The position numbers and the translations under genes were made by a program. Positions 44,412 to 53,281 of a stretch of DNA of 64,000 nucleotides are shown here, in pieces. Where the stretch lies: the NCBI GenBank assembly GCA_937927685.1, contig CALBSC010000063.1, forward strand, positions 1 through 64,000, written 5' to 3'. Position 1 is the first letter of the stretch; the number at the start of each line of letters is the position of its first letter. The notes beneath the pieces are model-generated. The model saw only the letters and a list, made by a program, of their open reading frames with translations, ran no database searches and was not told where the DNA came from. The DNA comes from an uncultured Burkholderiales bacterium. GTDB lineage: Bacteria > Pseudomonadota > Gammaproteobacteria > Burkholderiales > Burkholderiaceae_C.

Positions 44412-45302
44412 ATGAAAACCCAACTGTTTGTTCTCGCTTTCTCTGCACTGATTGGCTTGACGGCCCATGCTGACACTTTGTCCAAGGCCAAGGATTCCGG
44501 GGTGATCACCATGGGCGTCCGCGATTCGTCCGGCGCCTTGTCGTTCACGCTCGGCGATGGCAAGTACGCCGGCTACCACGTGGAAGTTTGCCAACGCATC
44601 CTCGGCAGCCTGGAAAAAACCATCGGTCGCAAGCTGGATGTGAAGTACCAGTCCGTGACCTCGCAAAACCGCATTCCGCTGGTGCAAAACGGCACGGTTG
44701 ATATCGAGTGCGGCTCCACCACCAACAACACGGCACGCCAAAAAGATGTGGCCTTCGTGGTGACCACCTATGTGGAGGAAGTGCGCATCGCCGCCAAGAC
44801 CAATTCGGGCATCACCTCCATTTCGCAACTCAATGGCAGGAACGTGGCCACCACCACCGGAACCACCTCGGTGCAGTTGTTGCGCAAGCACGAGCGCGCC
44901 AATGGTGTGGACTTCAAGGAAGTATTCGGCAAGGACCATGCCGAGAGCTTCCTGTTGCTCGAGTCGGGCCGTGCCGACGCCTTCGTGATGGACGGCCAGA
45001 TCCTGGCGGGCAACATCGCCACCAGCAAGACCCCCGCTGATTTCCACATCGTGGGCGAAGTGCTCAACGTCGAGCCGATCGCCATCATGCTGCGCAAGGA
45101 CGATGCCGCCTTCAAGAAGCTCGCCGACGATACGGTGCGCGATCTGGCCAAGTCGGGTGAACTTGCCAAGCTCTATGACAAGTGGTTCGTTCAACCCATC
45201 CCGCCCAAGAACACGCGCGTGGGCTTGCCCGCCAGCGACGCCACCAAGATGGCCTGGGCCAACCCGAACGACAAGCCGGCTGAAGACTACGCCAAGAAGT
45301 GA
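44412..45302 (+). CDS. gltI: Glutamate/aspartate ABC transporter periplasmic binding protein
   Basis: A 296-residue periplasmic binding protein of the polar amino-acid family. A Sec signal (residues 1-20, ending AHA) is followed by SLSKAKD-like start, ITMGVRDSSGALSFTLGDGKYAGYHVEVCQRI, DVKYQSVTSQNRIPLVQNGTVDIECGSTTNN and SFLLLESGRADAFVMDGQI, all typical of GltI. The ATG at 44412 is chosen because the signal peptide starts there; the upstream extension has no support. It is the first of gltIJKL; a hairpin with a T-run separates it from gltJ, which should make the binding protein the most abundant product. Confidence 0.92.
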   Translation: MKTQLFVLAFSALIGLTAHADTLSKAKDSGVITMGVRDSSGALSFTLGDGKYAGYHVEVCQRILGSLEKTIGRKLDVKYQSVTSQNRIPLVQNGTVDIECGSTTNNTARQKDVAFVVTTYVEEVRIAAKTNSGITSISQLNGRNVATTTGTTSVQLLRKHERANGVDFKEVFGKDHAESFLLLESGRADAFVMDGQILAGNIATSKTPADFHIVGEVLNVEPIAIMLRKDDAAFKKLADDTVRDLAKSGELAKLYDKWFVQPIPPKNTRVGLPASDATKMAWANPNDKPAEDYAKK

Positions 45303-45335
45303 AGCCGTCCAGGGGTGACCTGGTCCCCTAACCAT

Positions 45336-45368
45336 GGCGAGGGCGCTTCACGCGCTTCTCGCCTTTTT
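45336..45368 (+). terminator. Attenuator-like terminator between gltI and gltJ
   Basis: Nested stems GGCGAG / CTCGCC and GCGC / GCGC with loop TTCAC, followed by TTTTT (45364-45368). It lies between two genes of one operon, so it probably reduces, not abolishes, transcription into the permease genes. Confidence 0.7.
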
Positions 45369-45403
45369 CTATCCATGACCCACCGCGGGTCGGGAGGACC
45401 GAG

Positions 45404-46123
45404 ATGACGTGGGATTGGCAGGTGTTCCTGACCGACGACGGCGGCGGACGCACCTATCTGGAATGGATGCTGGAGGCCTGGCGCTGGACCCTGGCGGTGG
45501 CCGGCAGTTCGTGGGTCGTGGCGATGCTGGTGGGCGCCGTGGTGGGCACCGTGCGCACATTGACCGACAGCCCTTGGTTGGTGCGCCTGGCCAACGCCTG
45601 GGTTGAGTTGTTCCGCAATATTCCATTGCTGGTGCAAATCTTCCTCTGGTATTTCGTGGTGCCCAAAATGTTCCCGGCATTTCAGCAGGTGCCGGGCTTT
45701 GTGCTGGTGGTGGTGGCCCTGGGCTTCTTCACCTCGGCGCGCATTGCCGAGCAATTCCGTGCCGGCATTCAGGCGCTGCCACGCGGCCAGCGCTATGCCG
45801 CACTGGCCATGGGCTTCACCACCGCCCAGTCCTACCGCTATGTGCTCTTGCCCATGGCATTTCGCATCATCCTGCCGCCACTCACCAGCGAGTCGATGAA
45901 CCTGCTGAAAAATTCATCGGTGGCCTTTGCGGTGTCGATTGCCGAGTTGACCATGTTCGCCATGCAGGCTCAGGAAGAAACGTCACGTGGCATGGAAATT
46001 TACCTGGCCGTGACCGTGCTGTACGCCGTCTCGGCCTTTGCCGTGAACCGTGTGTTTGCCCTGATCGAGCGTCGCATGCGCGTGCCGGGCTTCATTGCCG
46101 CGGGCACCGGTGGGGGGCACTGA
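45404..46123 (+). CDS. gltJ: Glutamate/aspartate ABC transporter permease GltJ
   Basis: A 239-residue inner-membrane permease of the HisM type. Hydrophobic helices are visible at about residues 27-50 (WTLAVAGSSWVVAMLVGAVVG), 75-100 (LVQIFLWYFVVPKMF), 100-120 (GFVLVVVALGFF), and near the C-terminus (AVTVLYAVSAFAVNRVFALI). The EAA-like loop IQALPRGQRYAALAMGFTTAQSYRYVLLPMAFR contacts the ATPase. The start has no strong ribosome site but follows the GltJ family N-terminus (MTWDWQVF). It ends one base before the gltK start codon region. Confidence 0.93.
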   Translation: MTWDWQVFLTDDGGGRTYLEWMLEAWRWTLAVAGSSWVVAMLVGAVVGTVRTLTDSPWLVRLANAWVELFRNIPLLVQIFLWYFVVPKMFPAFQQVPGFVLVVVALGFFTSARIAEQFRAGIQALPRGQRYAALAMGFTTAQSYRYVLLPMAFRIILPPLTSESMNLLKNSSVAFAVSIAELTMFAMQAQEETSRGMEIYLAVTVLYAVSAFAVNRVFALIERRMRVPGFIAAGTGGGH

Positions 46124-46124
46124 G

Positions 46125-46793
46125 ATGCTGGGTCTGGACCTGTCATTTTTTGACCTGGAGATGCTGCGCAAGTTTGTCCTGAGCGGCCTGGTGTTCAGCG
46201 TACAACTGACCCTGGTGGCCACCCTCGGGGGCGTTGTGCTGGGCACGGTGCTCGCACTCATGCGCTTGTCGGGCCAGCGCTGGCTGACCGCTCCGGCCAC
46301 GGTGTATGTCAACGGCATGCGCTCCATTCCGCTGGTCATGGTCATTCTCTGGTTCTACCTGCTGATTCCGTTTCTGATTGGCAAGCCGATCGGCGCCGAG
46401 CTGTCGGCGGTGATCACCTTCATTGCCTTTGAAGCAGCCTATTTCAGCGAGATCATGCGGGCAGGCATCCAGTCGATCCCGCGCGGCCAGGTGTTTGCGG
46501 GCCAAGCGCTGGGCATGACGTATGCACAGAACATGCGGCTCATCATCCTGCCGCAGGCGTTTCGCAACATGTTGCCGGTGTTGCTGACCCAGACCATCAT
46601 CCTGTTCCAGGACACCTCGCTGGTGTATGCCATCGGCGCGTACGACCTGCTCAAGGGATTTGCCAATGCCGGCAAGATTTATGGCCGCCCCGAAGAGGCG
46701 TATTTGCTCGCGGCCGTGGTGTACTTTGTGATCTGTTTTGCCTTGTCCTGGAGCGTCAAGCGTCTGCAGGCCAGGATTGCCATTGTGCGCTGA
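46125..46793 (+). CDS. gltK: Glutamate/aspartate ABC transporter permease GltK
   Basis: A 222-residue permease partner of GltJ. Family features are FVLSGLVFSVQLTLVATLGGVVLGTVLALMR (shown in part), NGMRSIPLVMVILWFYLLIPF, FEAAYFSEIMRAGIQSIPRGQVFAGQALGMTYAQNMRLIILPQAFRNMLP (EAA loop) and FQDTSLVYAIGAYDLL. The ATG at 46125 follows the gltJ stop by one base, so translation is coupled. Upstream in-frame codons belong to the end of gltJ. Confidence 0.93.
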   Translation: MLGLDLSFFDLEMLRKFVLSGLVFSVQLTLVATLGGVVLGTVLALMRLSGQRWLTAPATVYVNGMRSIPLVMVILWFYLLIPFLIGKPIGAELSAVITFIAFEAAYFSEIMRAGIQSIPRGQVFAGQALGMTYAQNMRLIILPQAFRNMLPVLLTQTIILFQDTSLVYAIGAYDLLKGFANAGKIYGRPEEAYLLAAVVYFVICFALSWSVKRLQARIAIVR

Positions 46794-46814
46794 GCACGGG
46801 TGCGGAGAATTCTC

Positions 46815-47552
46815 ATGATTGAAATCAAGCAGGTATCCAAGTGGTATGGCCCGGTGCAGGTGCTCAACAACTGCTCGGTCAACATCCACAAGGGCGATGT
46901 GGTGGTCGTGTGCGGCCCGTCAGGCTCGGGCAAATCCACGCTGATCAAGACGGTCAATGGCCTGGAGCCCTTTCAGCAGGGCGAAATTTTTGTCGACGGT
47001 GTGCCCCTGCATTCGCCGTCCACCGACTTGCCGAAGTTGCGCTCGCGCGTGGGCATGGTGTTCCAGCACTTCGAGTTGTTTCCCCATTTGTCCGTCACCG
47101 AAAACCTGACGATCGCGCAGGTGAAGGTGCTGGGCCGCTCCATTGATGAAGCCACCGCGCGCGGACTCAAGATGCTGGACCGCGTGGGCCTGATGGCGCA
47201 CAAGGACAAATTTCCGGGGCAACTTTCGGGCGGTCAGCAGCAGCGCGTGGCGATTGCGCGCGCCCTGTCCATGGACCCGGTGGTGATGCTGTTTGACGAA
47301 CCCACCTCGGCCCTGGACCCCGAAATGGTGGGCGAAGTGCTGGATGTGATGGTGCAGCTGGCGCAGGAGGGCATGACCATGATGTGCGTCACCCACGAGA
47401 TGGGATTCGCCCGCAAGGTGGCCAGCCGTGTCATCTTCATCGACGTGGGCGGCCGCATCCTGGAAGACTGCTCCAAGGACGAGTTCTTTGGTCACCCCGA
47501 AAACCGGCAGCCGCGCACCAAGGAATTCCTCTCGAAAATCCTGCAGCACTGA
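46815..47552 (+). CDS. gltL: Glutamate/aspartate ABC transporter ATPase GltL
   Basis: A 245-residue cytosolic ATPase that drives the GltJK permease. Walker A GPSGSGKST is at 34-42, Q-loop in GMVFQHFELFPH, signature LSGGQQQRVAIARA, Walker B VVMLFDEPTSALDP and H-loop in CVTHEMGFA, all in order. The ATG at 46815 has GGAGA upstream. The gap to gltK is 21 bases. It is the last gene of the gltIJKL operon and is convergent with a Bug protein gene. Confidence 0.95.
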   Translation: MIEIKQVSKWYGPVQVLNNCSVNIHKGDVVVVCGPSGSGKSTLIKTVNGLEPFQQGEIFVDGVPLHSPSTDLPKLRSRVGMVFQHFELFPHLSVTENLTIAQVKVLGRSIDEATARGLKMLDRVGLMAHKDKFPGQLSGGQQQRVAIARALSMDPVVMLFDEPTSALDPEMVGEVLDVMVQLAQEGMTMMCVTHEMGFARKVASRVIFIDVGGRILEDCSKDEFFGHPENRQPRTKEFLSKILQH

Positions 47553-47578
47553 AGCTGCCCGCGTGCTCGGTGGACGCC

Positions 47579-48568
47579 TCAGTCGACCTTGCCGATGCGT
47601 CGAATCGCCGCGCTGATGCGCTCCGCGTCTTGCTGCAGGAAGGCTTGAAACGCGGGGCCGTCGCGCACATCCAGCGGTGCGCCCAGGCGGCCCATGTATT
47701 GCACGAACTCGTTATCGGTGGCTGCGCGGGCCACATCGCGGCGCAGTTGTTGCACCATGGCCTCCTCGGTTTTGGCGGAGGCGAACAAGCCCACCCACAG
47801 GTAAAACTCGGCGCCTGAGTAACCCAGCTCCTTGGCGGTGGGCACATCGGGCAGCAAAGGGTGACGGGTGACGCCCGTGGTCACCAGCGCGCGCAACTCG
47901 CCCGCCTTGATCTGCGGGGCCAGCACCGCTGGCGCACCGGCCGTGGCCGCCACGACATTGCCCAGCACGGCGGTGAGTGCGGGTCCGCCGCCGGCATAGG
48001 GGATATGACGCAGCTTGATGCCGGCCGCATGGGCCAGCATTTCGACGGGCAGGTGTACTGCACTGTAAGCGCCCGACGACGAATAGGCGATGGTGTCGGG
48101 GCGGCGACGGGCATCGGCCACGAACTCGTCGTAAGTCTTCCAGGGCGAGTCGGCTTTGACCACCAGCACCAGCGGATCGGCCACGATCAGCGACAGCGGC
48201 ACGAAGTGACTGCGGTCATGCGCTGAAGTACGACCAAACTGTCGCTCCGATTCCGGCAGGGTGTTGATGAAGGGGTGGGCGGCCAGCAGGGTGTAACCAT
48301 CGGCGGGGGCATTGGCCACCGTGGCCATCCCAATCGCACCGCCTGCCCCAGGCTTGGTATTGATCACCACGGGCTGCTTCCAGATCTTGAACAACGACTG
48401 TGCGATCGCGCGGCCCGTCTGATCCACCACGCCACCGGGTGGAAATGGCACCACCAATTGCACGGGCCGTGTGGGGAAGCTGGATGACTGTGCCCAGCCG
48501 GCATCCAGGCCTGACAGGGTGAGTGCGGAGCCGGCTACAAACTGGCGGCGAGACACGAGAGGTTTCAT
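47579..48568 (-). CDS. Bug/TctC-family periplasmic substrate-binding protein
   Basis: A 329-residue Bug protein with a twin-arginine leader (SRRQFVAGSALTLSG). Mature features: FPTRPVQLVVPFPPGGVVDQTGRAIAQ, VVINTKPGAGGAIGMATVA, ADGYTLLAAHPFI, HIPYAGGGPALTAVLGNVVAATAG, LLPDVPTAKELGYSGAEFYLW. Its start lies 21 bases below the end of the molybdenum hydroxylase large subunit, so it is the last gene of that operon and may feed it its substrate. No membrane subunits are adjacent. Confidence 0.9.
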   Translation of the reverse strand: MKPLVSRRQFVAGSALTLSGLDAGWAQSSSFPTRPVQLVVPFPPGGVVDQTGRAIAQSLFKIWKQPVVINTKPGAGGAIGMATVANAPADGYTLLAAHPFINTLPESERQFGRTSAHDRSHFVPLSLIVADPLVLVVKADSPWKTYDEFVADARRRPDTIAYSSSGAYSAVHLPVEMLAHAAGIKLRHIPYAGGGPALTAVLGNVVAATAGAPAVLAPQIKAGELRALVTTGVTRHPLLPDVPTAKELGYSGAEFYLWVGLFASAKTEEAMVQQLRRDVARAATDNEFVQYMGRLGAPLDVRDGPAFQAFLQQDAERISAAIRRIGKVD

Positions 48569-48589
48569 GGGAATCTTCCTAGCGATAAA

Positions 48590-50725
48590 TCAGGACATGG
48601 CTTGCACGATGCGATCGAACTGCAGCGGCAGATCGCGAACCCGCACGCCCAAAGCGTTATAAACCGCGTTGCCAATGGCTGCAGCCGTGGGGCCTGTGAC
48701 CCCTTCGCCGACGCCGAGCGAGGGTTCTTCAGGTCGGGAGATGAGTTCAATCTCCACGCGCGGCAATTCGCTGAAACGCAGAATCGGATAGCTGTCCCAG
48801 TCGGTGCTGGTGATGCGATGGTCATCAAACTGCACTTGCTCCTTGAGCACCCAACTGGTGACCTGCACAACACCGCCCTCAAGTTGGTTGAGGACACCGT
48901 CCGGATTGACGATGCACCCACAGTCCACGGCAGCCACCACCCGCTTGACGGCCACGCGTTCAGTCAACTCCACCTCCGCAATCACGGCAGCATAGTTGCC
49001 GATATTCTTGTAACGGGCAAAGGCCAGGCCCACGCCACGGCCTTCTTCCCGTGAGGTGCCAGGTTCCCACTGGGCCCGTCGCACCACCGCCTCGATGACC
49101 GCGCGTGCACGCGGGTCGGACAGATGGCGCAATCGAAAGCTCACCGGGTCCTGTCCGCTGGCCAGGGCCAGTTCGTCCATGAAGGATTCAATGGCGAACA
49201 CATTCAGATACGCCCCGAGCGCACGCAAGGCCGACACCCGGATGGGCATGGCGGTCACCGCGTGGTTGGTCACCTGCATGGCGGGGAAGTCGTAATAAGG
49301 CACCGCATTGCGCTGGCTGCCTCCGCCCATGTGCAGCGGCATGTCCGTGGCGGGCATCATCGGCAGGCCCTCGCCCTGGTGCCAGGCAGCCAGCAAGCCG
49401 GCTTCAGGGCGCCGACCGGGCCGCTGAATATGTCGATTGCCCCAAATGTGCTCTTCCCAGTTGGCGATGCGACCTTCGGCATCGAGGCGGGCGCGCAAGT
49501 CCACCACCATGGCCGGGCCCTGGGGTTCCCACGAAAACTCATCGTCGCGCATCCACTGCACCCGCACGGGTGTGCCGGGTACCGCGCGGGCGAGCAGCAC
49601 CGCATCAAAGCTCACATCGTCAGCGCCATTGTGTCCATAGCAGCCCGAGCCTTCGGCGTGGCGCACCACCACCCGCTCGGTGGGCAGCCGCAGCAGTTTG
49701 ACGATTTCATCGCGCAAGGCATGGATGGACTGCGAGGCCGACCAGACTTCCAGCTGTTCGTCATGCCACCACGCCAGGCCGCAGGACGGGCCGATCGATC
49801 CATGCGACAGATAGGGGCGGGTGAACGTCGCTGCGTGCGCCAGGCCGGGGGTGCTCTGGTTGGGCGGGTCATCCCGCAGTAACTCGATCTCGGCGGGCAG
49901 TTGGCGCAACTGGTCGTGAAGGGTGTGAGCCGGGGGCAGCGTGGGGCCGGCTTGCCACTGACAGTCGCGGGCCAGCTGTTGCATGGCGCGGATGGCTTGC
50001 TCTTCCCGCTGCGCGATGACGCCCAGAAAGCTGCCGTCACGGACCACGGTGATCACCCCCGGCAGGGCCCGCGTGGCGGCTTCATCGGCCTGCAGCAGCA
50101 CCGCGCCCACCCCGGGTGGACGGATGATGCGGCCGTGCACCATCCCGGGCAGCTGCAGGTCATGCAAAAAGGTCCCGCCACGCAACTTGGCCGGCAGGTC
50201 TTTGCGCGGCAAAGACTGTCCCACCACCCGGTGCAGGGCGGGCAACTTGGGCGCCACACGTCCACACGCGGGCTGACTCAGATCCACCATCGGGGACAAG
50301 GCCCAATACGAGAGTCCTGGGTCCAGTCCTGCCGCTTTGAAAATCCCCTGTTCGACGGTGAGTTGCTGCGCATCGACCTTCAAGACTTGTGCCGCCGCCT
50401 GTGCAAACAGATGACGAACTTCTGCGCAGGCCTGCCGCATGGCCTCGCCGCCTTCCTGGATGGAGCGGCTGCCCGAGGTAGAGCCTTCGTTGGGACTGCG
50501 GGAAGAGTCCACCGGATGAATATCCACCAGCGCGTAATCGACATCGAGTTCCTCGGCCGCCATTTGGGCGATGGCCGAGAGGATGCCTTGACCCAGTTCC
50601 ACCTTGCCGGTGAAGAGGCTCACCCGCCCCGTCGTGTCAAAGCGTACCCAGCGACTGAGCGTGGGCGAGGCAGCCAGGGTGGGCGGCAAGGTCAACCCGC
50701 CGGTGGCGGGGGAGGTCTGGGTCAT
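48590..50725 (-). CDS. Molybdopterin-binding large subunit of a xanthine-dehydrogenase-family hydroxylase
   Basis: A 711-residue large subunit of the isoquinoline 1-oxidoreductase / nicotinate dehydrogenase type. It hydroxylates an aromatic or N-heteroaromatic ring with water as oxygen donor. Seen are FDTTGRVSLFTGKVELGQGILSAIAQ, TSGSRSIQEGGEAMRQA, HAEGSGCYGHNGADDVSFDAVLLA, VDCGCIVNPDGVLNQLEGGVVQ and the catalytic Glu in SLGVGEGVTGPTAAAIGNA. No signal peptide is present with the ATG at 50725; a 60-codon extension overlaps the small subunit gene and is rejected. The four-base overlap with the 2Fe-2S subunit couples them. Cytochrome and FAD subunits are missing. Confidence 0.88.
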   Translation of the reverse strand: MTQTSPATGGLTLPPTLAASPTLSRWVRFDTTGRVSLFTGKVELGQGILSAIAQMAAEELDVDYALVDIHPVDSSRSPNEGSTSGSRSIQEGGEAMRQACAEVRHLFAQAAAQVLKVDAQQLTVEQGIFKAAGLDPGLSYWALSPMVDLSQPACGRVAPKLPALHRVVGQSLPRKDLPAKLRGGTFLHDLQLPGMVHGRIIRPPGVGAVLLQADEAATRALPGVITVVRDGSFLGVIAQREEQAIRAMQQLARDCQWQAGPTLPPAHTLHDQLRQLPAEIELLRDDPPNQSTPGLAHAATFTRPYLSHGSIGPSCGLAWWHDEQLEVWSASQSIHALRDEIVKLLRLPTERVVVRHAEGSGCYGHNGADDVSFDAVLLARAVPGTPVRVQWMRDDEFSWEPQGPAMVVDLRARLDAEGRIANWEEHIWGNRHIQRPGRRPEAGLLAAWHQGEGLPMMPATDMPLHMGGGSQRNAVPYYDFPAMQVTNHAVTAMPIRVSALRALGAYLNVFAIESFMDELALASGQDPVSFRLRHLSDPRARAVIEAVVRRAQWEPGTSREEGRGVGLAFARYKNIGNYAAVIAEVELTERVAVKRVVAAVDCGCIVNPDGVLNQLEGGVVQVTSWVLKEQVQFDDHRITSTDWDSYPILRFSELPRVEIELISRPEEPSLGVGEGVTGPTAAAIGNAVYNALGVRVRDLPLQFDRIVQAMS

Positions 50726-51204
50726 GGTGGAGAGGCCTGCAGGTCGAGGGCGGCTCGCTGGATGGCCCGGATGAAGCGCCAATGCGTGCCGCACCGGCAT
50801 AAATGCCCGTCGAGCACACGCATGATGTCTGCCTCGTCGGGCGATGTGTCGGACGCCAGCAGGGTTTGGGCGGTGATCAGGATGCCATTGACGCAGTAGC
50901 CACACTGGATGGCCTGCTCCTGCTCAAAGGCGCGACACAAGGCCTGCATCACGGGGTCGTCCTGCAGTCCCTCCAGGGTGGTGATGGACTTGTCCTGGCA
51001 CGACCACAGCGGCGTGTCGCAAGAAGCCACGGAGCGGCCGTTCACCAGCACGTGACACGCGCCACACTGGCCCTGGCCACAGCCAAAGCGGGCAGCCGTG
51101 AGCCCCAGATCGTTGCGCAGGGCGTACAACAGGGGAGTTTGCGCATCGGCGGGAACCGAGTGGGCGCCACCATTGACACGCAACTGGATGGATTCGTCAG
51201 GCAT
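50722..51204 (-). CDS. 2Fe-2S small subunit of the molybdenum hydroxylase
   Basis: A 160-residue iron-sulfur subunit. The N-terminal plant-type cluster site is CGQGQCGACHV plus the later Cys in RSVASCDTP; the C-terminal helical domain binds the second cluster through QCGYCVNGIL and HLCRCGTHW. Electrons pass from the molybdenum cofactor of the large subunit through these clusters to an unknown acceptor. Its stop overlaps the large subunit start. It is preceded by a cupin gene at 23 bases on the same strand. Confidence 0.93.
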   Translation of the reverse strand: MPDESIQLRVNGGAHSVPADAQTPLLYALRNDLGLTAARFGCGQGQCGACHVLVNGRSVASCDTPLWSCQDKSITTLEGLQDDPVMQALCRAFEQEQAIQCGYCVNGILITAQTLLASDTSPDEADIMRVLDGHLCRCGTHWRFIRAIQRAALDLQASPP

Positions 51205-51227
51205 CGCGAGAGCCCATCAAGAGCGCG

Positions 51228-51731
51228 TCATTCGACCGCTTCATAACTCAGGCGCTTGATCCGGGCCATGTTGGTCCCCTCGATACGGATCAGGCTGGTC
51301 GGAGCGACCCGTGTGGGGGCGTGCAAATCGCCTTCGTTGTAGACATGGGCGACACCGGGTGTGAGGGCGTAGGTTCGCACGGCTTTGACGGTGCCTGCGC
51401 GTTCGGACGTGGCAGGCGTCAGCAATTCATAGTCGCTCATCTCGGTCTGGCCGCGCGCCTGACCATAAATCGCCCATGAGTGGGCATGGTCGTGGGGCGT
51501 TGAATGCTTGGCCGTGAGGTAGTTGTGCGCCAGCACGCAAAAGCCCAGATCCGGGTCTTCGTACAGCAGCTCGCGCTCACCGGTGCCAGGCGGAATGAGC
51601 CGGTTCACGAAAGCGGTGTCGGACAACAAGGCTTGCAACAAGGTGGCGACCTCTTGTCGGCCCGCCGGGCCGGGTTGGCTCGTCAGGCAATGGCGGCATT
51701 GGTCGATGAAGGTCTGCAGTTGCGGGTCCAT
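51228..51731 (-). CDS. Cupin-fold predicted metalloenzyme (cysteine-dioxygenase-like)
   Basis: A 167-residue double-stranded beta-helix protein. The first cupin motif with metal ligands is visible as HSTPHDHAHSWAIYGQARGQTEMSDY, and the second carries GVAHVYNEGDLHAPTRV with a third histidine. This layout resembles the predicted metal-dependent enzymes of the cysteine dioxygenase-like group; it lacks any recognised substrate signature. The position before a molybdenum hydroxylase may imply ring or thiol oxidation, which is inference. It is transcribed divergently from the glutathione transferase gene at 51913. Confidence 0.75.
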   Translation of the reverse strand: MDPQLQTFIDQCRHCLTSQPGPAGRQEVATLLQALLSDTAFVNRLIPPGTGERELLYEDPDLGFCVLAHNYLTAKHSTPHDHAHSWAIYGQARGQTEMSDYELLTPATSERAGTVKAVRTYALTPGVAHVYNEGDLHAPTRVAPTSLIRIEGTNMARIKRLSYEAVE

Positions 51732-51912
51732 GCGGGTCTCCTGTCATGGTGAGTTCGAGTCGCGGCTGGCTCGGGTTGCGAGTGCACCGCGACCATCACA
51801 CAGTTTAAGGACTATCGGGGTCTTACGCCAAGCACGGTGGGCTTCGGGTGCGGCACGTTCGGGACAACCCCGGGTGGTTCGTCCGGGTGTGGGCTGATAA
51901 GCTGAGGGCATC

Positions 51913-52623
51913 ATGATCGACCTCTACACTGCTGCCACGCCCAATGGTCACAAAGTGTCGATTGCGTTGGAAGAACTGGGGCTGCCTTACACCCTTCAGG
52001 TGCTCAACCTCTCCCAGGGCGAGCAAAAGACGCCGACATTTCTGGCGATCAACCCCAATGGTCGCATCCCTGCCATCGTGGACCGGAGTGAGGACGACTT
52101 TGCGGTCTTTGAATCCGGCGCTTGTCTGATCTACCTGGCCGAAAAAACAGCCCAGCTGATGCCGCAAGATCCCAAAGGCCGATCTCGCGTGCTGCAATGG
52201 CTGATGTTTCAAATGGGGGGCATTGGACCCATGATGGGGCAGGCCAATGTCTTCTACCGCTACTTTCCTGACAAGCTCCAGCCGGCCATCGATCGCTACC
52301 AGGGCGAGAGCCGGCGCTTGTTTGCCGTGCTGGATGGTCATCTGAAAGACCACGAATACCTGGCGGGCGACTACTCGATCGCCGACATCGCCAATTGGGC
52401 CTGGGTGCGCACGCATCGATGGTCGGGTGTCGAGGTGGAGGGGTTGCCGCATTTGCAGCGGTGGTTGTCTGCCATCCGGGCGCGGCCAGCGGTGCAGCGT
52501 GGGATCGAGCGACCGGCACCTGAGGTGCATCAGCGTCGTGATGGGGATGATGCCGCGCGTCGCTATTCGGAACAAGCCCGCCAGATGGTCGAGATGGGAC
52601 AACCACGCCAGGACACGCCATGA
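51913..52623 (+). CDS. Glutathione S-transferase (YfcG/YghU type)
   Basis: A 236-residue GST with N-terminal thioredoxin domain (LYTAATPNGHKVSIALEELGLPYT, NPNGRIPAIVDR, FESGACLIYLAE with the Ser of the GSH site) and C-terminal helical domain (FQMGGIGPMMGQANVFYRYFPD and DYSIADIANWAWVR). The TPNGHKV and GGIGPMMGQ signatures place it in the YfcG/YghU disulfide-bond oxidoreductase group. Its last four bases overlap the next GST gene (ATGA). It opens a plus-strand gene run ending in the alpha-hydroxyacid oxidase. Confidence 0.88.
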   Translation: MIDLYTAATPNGHKVSIALEELGLPYTLQVLNLSQGEQKTPTFLAINPNGRIPAIVDRSEDDFAVFESGACLIYLAEKTAQLMPQDPKGRSRVLQWLMFQMGGIGPMMGQANVFYRYFPDKLQPAIDRYQGESRRLFAVLDGHLKDHEYLAGDYSIADIANWAWVRTHRWSGVEVEGLPHLQRWLSAIRARPAVQRGIERPAPEVHQRRDGDDAARRYSEQARQMVEMGQPRQDTP

Positions 52624-53243
52624 AACTCCATTCCGCCTACCGCGCACCCAATCCGCGCCGGGTCCTGATGTTCCTGGCCGAGAAGAACATCACCGGACTG
52701 GAGGTGGTCAATGTCGATCTCAACCAGGGGGAGCACCGCGCTGAAGGCTACCTGGCGAAGAGCCCCCTGGCCAAAGTCCCCGCGCTGGAGCTGGACGATG
52801 GTCGCGTGCTGACGGAAACCCGTGCCATTTGTACCTGGCTGGAAGGGCATCACCCCGAACCCAACCTGATGGGGCGCGATGCGGATGAACGTGCCTTCAT
52901 CGAAATGGCGGATCGTCGCGTCGAGCTGTACCTGATGGCAGGACTGGCCCACTGGATTCGTCATTGCCACCCGGGTCTGGCGCCGCTTGAAATTCCCCAA
53001 TTTCCCGACTTTGGACGCTCGCAAGGGGAGAAGGTGGTGGAGGTGGCGCGGTGGCTGGACCGTGAATTGCAGACGCACCCCTGGGTGGCGGGCGAGCGCC
53101 TCACCATTGCCGACATCACCGCGTATTGTGCGCTGGAGTTTGCCCGCGGCCTGATGAAATTTGTGCCTGGCGAACTGGGCCTGCAGGCCTTGCAGGCCTG
53201 GCGCGATCGCATGCATGAACGCTCCAGCGCCAAGGTGCTGTGA
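52620..53243 (+). CDS. Glutathione S-transferase
   Basis: A 207-residue GST of a different class from its upstream neighbour. Thioredoxin half: LHSAYRAPNPRRVLMFLAEKNI, SPLAKVPALELDDGRVLTETRAICTWLEGHHP (shown in part; the T-E pair binds glutathione). Helical half: HPWVAGERLTIADITAYCALEFARG. It starts in the stop of the preceding GST gene, so they are translated together. Tandem GSTs often serve the breakdown of chlorinated or aromatic compounds; the substrate here is unknown. Confidence 0.87.
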   Translation: MKLHSAYRAPNPRRVLMFLAEKNITGLEVVNVDLNQGEHRAEGYLAKSPLAKVPALELDDGRVLTETRAICTWLEGHHPEPNLMGRDADERAFIEMADRRVELYLMAGLAHWIRHCHPGLAPLEIPQFPDFGRSQGEKVVEVARWLDRELQTHPWVAGERLTIADITAYCALEFARGLMKFVPGELGLQALQAWRDRMHERSSAKVL

Positions 53244-53281
53244 GGCCCCGTACAACACTGCTCACTCAATAAGCGTCCACC

